A stretch of DNA of 6,575 nt from Bacillota bacterium. Lineage in GTDB: Bacteria > Bacillota > Clostridia > Peptostreptococcales > Anaerovoracaceae. The notes beneath the pieces were generated by a model. The model saw only the letters and a program-made list of their open reading frames with translations, ran no database searches and was not told the origin of the DNA. The DNA is taken from positions 1-6,575 of the forward strand of contig JAFYIC010000051.1 of assembly GCA_017538845.1 (NCBI GenBank). The letters run 5' to 3'. The position numbers were made by a program, and so were the translations under genes. Below are positions 1 to 3,974 of this stretch, in pieces. The number at the start of each line of letters is the position of its first letter. Position 1 is the first letter of the stretch.

Positions 1-82
1 ATGCGTTTACAGCTGCTTCTGCATCTTTCTTAGTGAATTCTGCTTTCTCTGCTACTGCAGCGATCAATTCTGCTTTATTCAT
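1..82 (-). CDS. hup: HU family DNA-binding protein, N-terminal fragment
   Basis: The first 27 codons of a gene that runs off the left edge; the reading begins at the ATG at 82-80. The peptide starts MNKAELIAAVAEKAEFTKKD and continues AEAAVNA, the typical first helix and turn of the HU/IHF family (known pattern: MNK-x-ELI-x-x-V-x-x-K, then T-K-K-x-A-x-x-A-V). HU is a small dimeric protein of about 90 residues that bends and compacts DNA in the nucleoid; the beta-arm that grips DNA lies outside the window. The start is well supported by an AAGGAGG ribosome binding site seven bases upstream. It follows mazG after 55 bases on the same strand, an arrangement common in Clostridia, where an S4-domain RNA-binding protein often comes next. 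It may be read with mazG or from a separate promoter; none is obvious in the spacer. Confidence 0.9.
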   Translation of the reverse strand, partial: MNKAELIAAVAEKAEFTKKDAEAAVNA

Positions 83-89
83 TACCGTT

Positions 90-96
90 CCTCCTT
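90..96 (-). promoter_or_regulatory. Ribosome binding site of hup
   Basis: Read on the minus strand this is AAGGAGG, a near-perfect match to the anti-Shine-Dalgarno of 16S rRNA, seven bases before the ATG at 82. It is the strongest ribosome binding site in the window, fitting an abundant protein such as HU, and it fixes the hup start. Confidence 0.85.
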
Positions 97-111
97 AAAA
101 TAACTTCTTTC

Positions 112-122
112 GCGCTAAGCGC
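112..122. repeat. Small GC-rich palindrome between mazG and hup
   Basis: The bases gcgct-a-agcgc form a perfect 11-base palindrome around a central A, in the 55-base spacer between the mazG stop and the hup start. As RNA it could form only a 4-pair stem with a 3-base loop, and on the minus strand it is followed by GAAAGAAG rather than a run of T, so it is not a convincing terminator. It might be a weak mRNA hairpin or a protein site, or it may be chance. Confidence 0.3.
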
Positions 123-137
123 TCACTTACAAATGGA

Positions 138-950
138 CTATTCTCTGTCCTTTGCCATCTCCCAAAAAATATCCTGCTGTTCCGGGTCAAGTTCAGAAAC
201 TGAAACGCCTCTCTTGCCTGCCTCGGATTCCACATATTCAACCCGCTTTATAAACTTATCTGTTGCGCGTGTCAGAGATTCTTCAGGATCGACTCCCAAA
301 AACCTCGAGATATTAACGATGGAAAACAGCAGATCCCCAAGCTCTTCGACTATATCCTCTCTGCCTTGGTCTTCGTATGCTTCGCGTAGCTCTTGAGTTT
401 CTTCTCTGATTTTAAGAAAAACGCCTGAAATGTCATCCCAGTCAAATCCGATCTCGGATGCACGCTCCTGAACTTTTCTGCCTCTCACGAGGGCCGGCAG
501 AGCTTTCGGAACGTCCCGAAGCCGTTCAGACTGGCTGTTCCAGTCATTTTCCTGTCGCTTAATATTTTCCCATTTTTCCAGTACATTGTCAATAGTTTTG
601 GCCTCAGTATCTGAAAAAACGTGGGGGTGACGGCGTATCATCTTTTCGCATTCTTCGTTGATTACCGCCTTCATATCGAAACGGCCTTCCTCTTCCGCCA
701 GAAGGCTGTGAAATACAGTCTGAAGAAGCACATCTCCCAGTTCCTCCTTCAGATTATCATAGTTCTCTTCGTTTATCGCGTCGACCGCCTCGTACGCTTC
801 CTCAAGCATGCACCCGGTCAGGCTGTCATGAGTCTGCTTCCTGTCCCAGGGGCACTCCTTTCTGAGTATGCGAAGTATGCTGATAAGGCGGGCAAGAGCC
901 TCCTCATCGGTTTCCGCGGTCTTATATAATTCCCTGTATTCGTCCTTCAT
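138..950 (-). CDS. mazG: Nucleoside triphosphate pyrophosphohydrolase MazG
   Basis: A 270-residue cytoplasmic all-alpha enzyme that, by family knowledge, hydrolyses NTPs and dNTPs to the monophosphate and pyrophosphate with Mg2+, clearing abnormal or excess nucleotides. Two MazG domains are visible. The first, about residues 20-135, has CPWD at 33-36, EEAYE at 50-54, EELGD at 69-73 and RRHPHVF at 106-112. The second, about 165-245, has EETQE at 183-187 and EELGD at 202-206. The paired acidic E-E-x-x-E and E-x-x-D motifs bind the metal. The length fits stand-alone MazG of the E. coli type (about 260 residues). The Bacillus neighbour-equivalent YabN carries an extra N-terminal tetrapyrrole-methylase-like domain of about 200 residues; it is absent here. 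The ATG at 950 has an AGAGG site overlapping the flippase stop, so translation is probably coupled. The stop is TAG at 140-138. Confidence 0.94.
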   Translation of the reverse strand: MKDEYRELYKTAETDEEALARLISILRILRKECPWDRKQTHDSLTGCMLEEAYEAVDAINEENYDNLKEELGDVLLQTVFHSLLAEEEGRFDMKAVINEECEKMIRRHPHVFSDTEAKTIDNVLEKWENIKRQENDWNSQSERLRDVPKALPALVRGRKVQERASEIGFDWDDISGVFLKIREETQELREAYEDQGREDIVEELGDLLFSIVNISRFLGVDPEESLTRATDKFIKRVEYVESEAGKRGVSVSELDPEQQDIFWEMAKDRE

Positions 951-955
951 GTTTT

Positions 956-960
956 CCTCT
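956..960 (-). promoter_or_regulatory. Ribosome binding site of mazG, overlapping the flippase stop codon
   Basis: Read on the minus strand the junction is TAGAGGAAAACATG: the TAG stop of the flippase (961-959) supplies the first two bases of the AGAGG Shine-Dalgarno, five bases before the mazG ATG. A ribosome ending the flippase would sit on the mazG start site, so coupling is likely. Confidence 0.7.
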
Positions 961-2587
961 ACTTTATGAATCTTCCGAAGATCTTCAGAATCAGGTGTCC
1001 CTTCGGCATGCTTTCCAGCTCATCTCTGGTCACCGCCTTGCTGATGATCGCCATTATCGCGTAAATGATAGCGCCGAGAAGTATGGAAGCCAGAGTCGAG
1101 AACGTTACGCTGGCCGTCAGCAGCATGAGGATCTTATAGATAACGAACACACATACGCCCATGGCCGCTGCCGCCGCAAGCGGTCTTCCGACGCAGCTTA
1201 CCCAGTTGATGTGTACGTTGGTATACTTTATTACCGCCATCACGTCCAGTACTGAAGCGATCATGTATGCCAGGATCGTTCCTATGGCCGCGCCCTTGAT
1301 ACCAAGAGCCGGTATCGGTACAAGGAACCATGTGCAAAGCAGCTTGGCCCCTACTCCCACGAACATGTTCCGCACAGGAATCATCTGCTTGCCTACGCCC
1401 TGCAGCACGCCTGTAAGAGTCTGTACGAACCCCAGGAATATGACTGCCACAGCCATTATCATGAAGGCCGGGCTCACATACTCTATGACGCCTGCCTGAG
1501 TCGGGAAAAGTGTCAGCAGGATAGGCTTCGCCAGAACGAAGAAACCCACGGCGCAAGGCATACCTATAAGCATGGAGAACCTTATGCTGAGCTGTATGTT
1601 CTTCTCCGCGAAGGCATAGTCCTTCTCCTTATACGCAGCAGCTATAAGCGGCACCATACTGGTCGCCACAGCCAGTGCGATGACCTGTGGGAAATTGATC
1701 ATCGAATTGACCATTCCCGTGAGACCTCCGTAAAGTTCTTCCGCCATTACGGTGGACATACCTGTGGATTTGAGCCTGCCGACGATAAGTCCCGCGTCTA
1801 TCATATTGATGAGCGGCATTATCGAAGCGCCTACCGTTATAGGAATTGATATTACAAGTATCTCTTTGTATACGCTGCCGTTGCTTTCGCTGCTTCTCGG
1901 ATTTCCTTCCCTTATCTTCCTCTTGAAGCTCTTCCGGTTGACCATGTATATGATGAAGATCATAGCAAGTCCGCCGATCGCACCGGCAGTTCCTCCGAAG
2001 ACTGCTCCGGAAGCGCCTTTGACGTACTTTGTCTCTCCGCCGAGCACGGTGTCTGCGGAATTAAAGAGTATATACGCGAGAGCCAGTCCGAAAGCTACAC
2101 GGAAAAGCTGCTCCACTATCTGGGAAAGGGCTGTCGGCCGCATGTTCTGCATGCCCTGGAAAAGGCCTCTGAACGCAGCCAGAACAGGTATTATGATCAG
2201 GCACGGAGAAACGAACCTCATGGGCAGCGCCGCTCCCGGGTTGTCCATCAGGCCGGCTATGATGTCCGCGCCTCCGAATACGATAACAAAAGAGACGATA
2301 CCGATGCCCAGCATCAGTCTCATGGAAAGTTTGAAGACTCTGTCGGCGTCTTCATAATTATTGAGCGTTACACGCTCAGATACCATTCTGGATACGGCAA
2401 CGGGGATTCCCGAAGTCGCAAGGGTGACAAAGAACACGTAAACATAGTAGGCCGGGTTGTAGTAGGCCATGGCCCGCGAATCGATCATGTTAACAAGGGG
2501 GATCCTGAATATGAACCCCATGATCTTTACGAATATTCCCGCGGCGCCGAGTATTACCGCTCCTTTGACAAATGTTTTCTTCGTCAT
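959..2587 (-). CDS. SpoVB/MurJ-type lipid flippase (MOP superfamily, polysaccharide biosynthesis protein)
   Basis: A 542-residue integral membrane protein with about 14 hydrophobic segments by eye, near residues 8-32, 44-66, 88-112, 122-145, 156-176, 194-215, 241-268, 288-316, 334-357, 370-396, 404-424, 430-454, 467-490 and 496-517. This is the layout of MOP-superfamily exporters, which move undecaprenyl-linked sugars such as lipid II outward across the membrane. Family signatures include the basic first helix ending FIFRIPL (25-31), SGIPVAVSRMVSE (59-71), RGLFQGMQNMRP (140-151) and the C-terminal MPKGHLILK (527-535). The length matches SpoVB, YabM and YtgP of Bacillus (about 520-545). Its place just before mazG points to the YabM/SpoVB position, where spore-cortex or wall precursor export is the expected role, but sequence by eye cannot separate SpoVB from a MurJ (YtgP) housekeeping flippase, so no symbol is given. 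The ATG at 2587 starts one base after the deaminase stop and has its own AGAGG. Confidence 0.88.
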   Translation of the reverse strand: MTKKTFVKGAVILGAAGIFVKIMGFIFRIPLVNMIDSRAMAYYNPAYYVYVFFVTLATSGIPVAVSRMVSERVTLNNYEDADRVFKLSMRLMLGIGIVSFVIVFGGADIIAGLMDNPGAALPMRFVSPCLIIIPVLAAFRGLFQGMQNMRPTALSQIVEQLFRVAFGLALAYILFNSADTVLGGETKYVKGASGAVFGGTAGAIGGLAMIFIIYMVNRKSFKRKIREGNPRSSESNGSVYKEILVISIPITVGASIMPLINMIDAGLIVGRLKSTGMSTVMAEELYGGLTGMVNSMINFPQVIALAVATSMVPLIAAAYKEKDYAFAEKNIQLSIRFSMLIGMPCAVGFFVLAKPILLTLFPTQAGVIEYVSPAFMIMAVAVIFLGFVQTLTGVLQGVGKQMIPVRNMFVGVGAKLLCTWFLVPIPALGIKGAAIGTILAYMIASVLDVMAVIKYTNVHINWVSCVGRPLAAAAAMGVCVFVIYKILMLLTASVTFSTLASILLGAIIYAIMAIISKAVTRDELESMPKGHLILKIFGRFIK

Positions 2588-2588
2588 C

Positions 2589-3902
2589 CTAACCTCTGGT
2601 CACCAGTTCGTTTGAGTCAAGTTCCTTAAGTATCCTCGCCGTCGATCTCTCCACGTTGTAGATGACTTTTTCTATATCTATAGTTTTGTATTCGCCGTCC
2701 TGGTAAAGAATTTTGCCGTCCACCATGGTCATCACCACGTCTTTTCCGCAGGCTGAGTAAACCAGGTTCGTTATAAGGTCGTGGACCGGATGCATGTTCG
2801 GTCCGGTAATATCTAAAACGATCAGATCTGCCTTGCAGCCGGTCTCGAGTTTGCCGCAGTCCCATCTGCCCTGGCTCCTGGCTCCGCCGAAAGTAGCGGC
2901 GTAGATGGCCTGTACAGGCGTGACTGCCGTCGGATCCTTGTACTTTTCCTTTGAAGCAATGGCAAACGTCTTTATCTCTTCAATGAAGTCCAGGCTGTTG
3001 TTGCTAGCCACGCTGTCAGTACCTATCGCAACGTTGATGCCCTGTTCAAGAAGTTTGGGCACATTGCACACTCCGCTGGAAAGTTTCATATTGCTTATGG
3101 GATTGGAAGCTACCGTTACTCCCTTTTCCTTCAGTATGTCAAAATCCTCCCCTTCTATCCACACGCAGTGAGCGGCGGTAGTCGGAGTATCGAATATTCC
3201 TCTGCTGTTCAGATAAGCCACCGGGGTCATTCCGTATTTGCGCTTGCATTCCTCATGTTCGAATGCCGTCTCAGAAACGTGGACGTGCATGTTCAGTCCG
3301 GCCTGTTTCGCATACTGGGCCAGTTTCATGGCGGTGTCCGGGTCTGAAGTGTATTCAGCGTGGAGACTTGCGTCTATCTTTATCCTTCCGTCTCCGGCTC
3401 CGTCAAACAATTCAACTGCGTTCTTTTCCTCGTAGAATTCCTCCATGGTGAAAAGGTCTCTGCCGGTCATGTTCGTAATGGCTCTTGAGATATTGGCTTT
3501 GGCTCCGCTCTCAACTACGGCATTCACCATATTTTCCGTCAGGTAATACATGTCCGTGGTCGATACAATGCCGTATCTTATGGATTCTGCCATGGCAAGG
3601 AGCGTTCCCCAGTACACGTCTTCTCCCTGCAGCCTGGCTTCAAAGGGGAAAATCTTCTTGTTGAGCCAGTCCTGGAGCGCCATATTCTCACCGTAGCCCC
3701 TGAGCAGAGTCATCGGTGAATGGGCGTGGGCGTTAACGAATCCGGCCATGAGGAGTCTGCCTTTGCCGTCATACTGCTGTCCGTAGTCTTTTTCAGGTTC
3801 AGTCTCGCCAATGTAGTCGATAGTGTCGCCTTCCACACCGACATATATATTTTCTTTCACCTGTATCTTCTCGTCTATTATGGTTATATTCTTAAAAAGC
3901 AT
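2589..3902 (-). CDS. mtaD: Amidohydrolase, probable 5'-methylthioadenosine/S-adenosylhomocysteine deaminase (MtaD)
   Basis: A 437-residue cytoplasmic amidohydrolase of the TrzA/ATZ/MtaD group. By family it deaminates S-adenosylhomocysteine and 5'-methylthioadenosine, by-products of SAM use, to the inosyl compounds plus ammonia. A small N-terminal beta region precedes the TIM barrel. Metal ligands are H59 and H61 (NAHAHS), H208 (HVHVSET) and D296 (GTDS); E211 and H245 (AAHC) are the likely catalytic pair. By position, E88 (FPFEAR), R140, R148 and H181 correspond to residues that bind the ribose and the homocysteine carboxylate in characterised MtaD, which supports SAH/MTA over guanine or triazine substrates. 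LETGCKADLIVLD (352-364) is the usual C-terminal return to the beta domain. I chose ATG 3902; a TTG at 3920 would add six residues, but those codons contain the Shine-Dalgarno. It lies where spoVT is normally found. Guanine or cytosine deaminase is the main alternative. Confidence 0.85.
   Translation of the reverse strand: MLFKNITIIDEKIQVKENIYVGVEGDTIDYIGETEPEKDYGQQYDGKGRLLMAGFVNAHAHSPMTLLRGYGENMALQDWLNKKIFPFEARLQGEDVYWGTLLAMAESIRYGIVSTTDMYYLTENMVNAVVESGAKANISRAITNMTGRDLFTMEEFYEEKNAVELFDGAGDGRIKIDASLHAEYTSDPDTAMKLAQYAKQAGLNMHVHVSETAFEHEECKRKYGMTPVAYLNSRGIFDTPTTAAHCVWIEGEDFDILKEKGVTVASNPISNMKLSSGVCNVPKLLEQGINVAIGTDSVASNNSLDFIEEIKTFAIASKEKYKDPTAVTPVQAIYAATFGGARSQGRWDCGKLETGCKADLIVLDITGPNMHPVHDLITNLVYSACGKDVVMTMVDGKILYQDGEYKTIDIEKVIYNVERSTARILKELDSNELVTRG
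2593..2597 (-). promoter_or_regulatory. Ribosome binding site of the flippase, inside the end of the deaminase gene
   Basis: The minus strand reads AGAGGTTAGGATG. The AGAGG lies in the last codons of the deaminase, whose TAG stop (2591-2589) is one base from the flippase ATG (2587). This supports the ATG at 2587 and coupled translation of the two genes. Confidence 0.65.
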
Positions 3903-3907
3903 ATGGA

Positions 3908-3915
3908 CCCCCTCT
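3908..3915 (-). promoter_or_regulatory. Ribosome binding site that decides the deaminase start
   Basis: The minus strand reads AGAGGGGGTCCATATG: a purine-rich Shine-Dalgarno five bases before the ATG at 3902. An in-frame TTG at 3920 lies upstream of this site, so using it would place the ribosome binding site within the coding region. The TTG also has no comparable purine-rich tract in front of it. Confidence 0.7.
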
Positions 3916-3945
3916 ATCAAAAACCAATGAAAAATACCAAGGATA

Positions 3946-3974
3946 ATTATACTACATCATTGTGAAAAAGAAAA
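3946..3974 (-). promoter_or_regulatory. Possible sigma-A promoter for the deaminase-flippase-mazG group
   Basis: On the minus strand a perfect -10 hexamer TATAAT lies at 3951-3946 in the spacer after mfd. At 17 bases upstream is TTTTCT (3974-3969), matching only three of six bases of the TTGACA consensus, so the -35 is weak and lies in the last codons of mfd. Transcription would begin near 3939, giving an untranslated leader of about 35 bases before the ATG at 3902. No rho-independent terminator is seen after mfd, so read-through from mfd is also possible. The call rests mainly on one hexamer in an AT-rich gap. Confidence 0.35.

Noticed and set aside
1134..1556. A 140-codon open frame on the minus strand within the flippase in another frame
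   Set aside because: It overlaps conserved flippase helices in a shifted frame and encodes an Arg/Gly/His-rich peptide typical of frame-shifted reading; there is no sign of a real frameshift in the flippase.
1752..2357. A 201-codon open frame on the plus strand opposite the flippase
   Set aside because: It is the complement of hydrophobic codons in the membrane protein, giving a Pro/Ser/Ile-rich translation with no family features. The flippase frame explains the sequence.
3916..3945. A possible rho-independent terminator after mfd (CCTTGG, then TTGG and a T-run on the minus strand)
   Set aside because: The arms do not pair into a stem: both carry TTGG on the same strand rather than a complementary CCAA, so no hairpin precedes the T-run.
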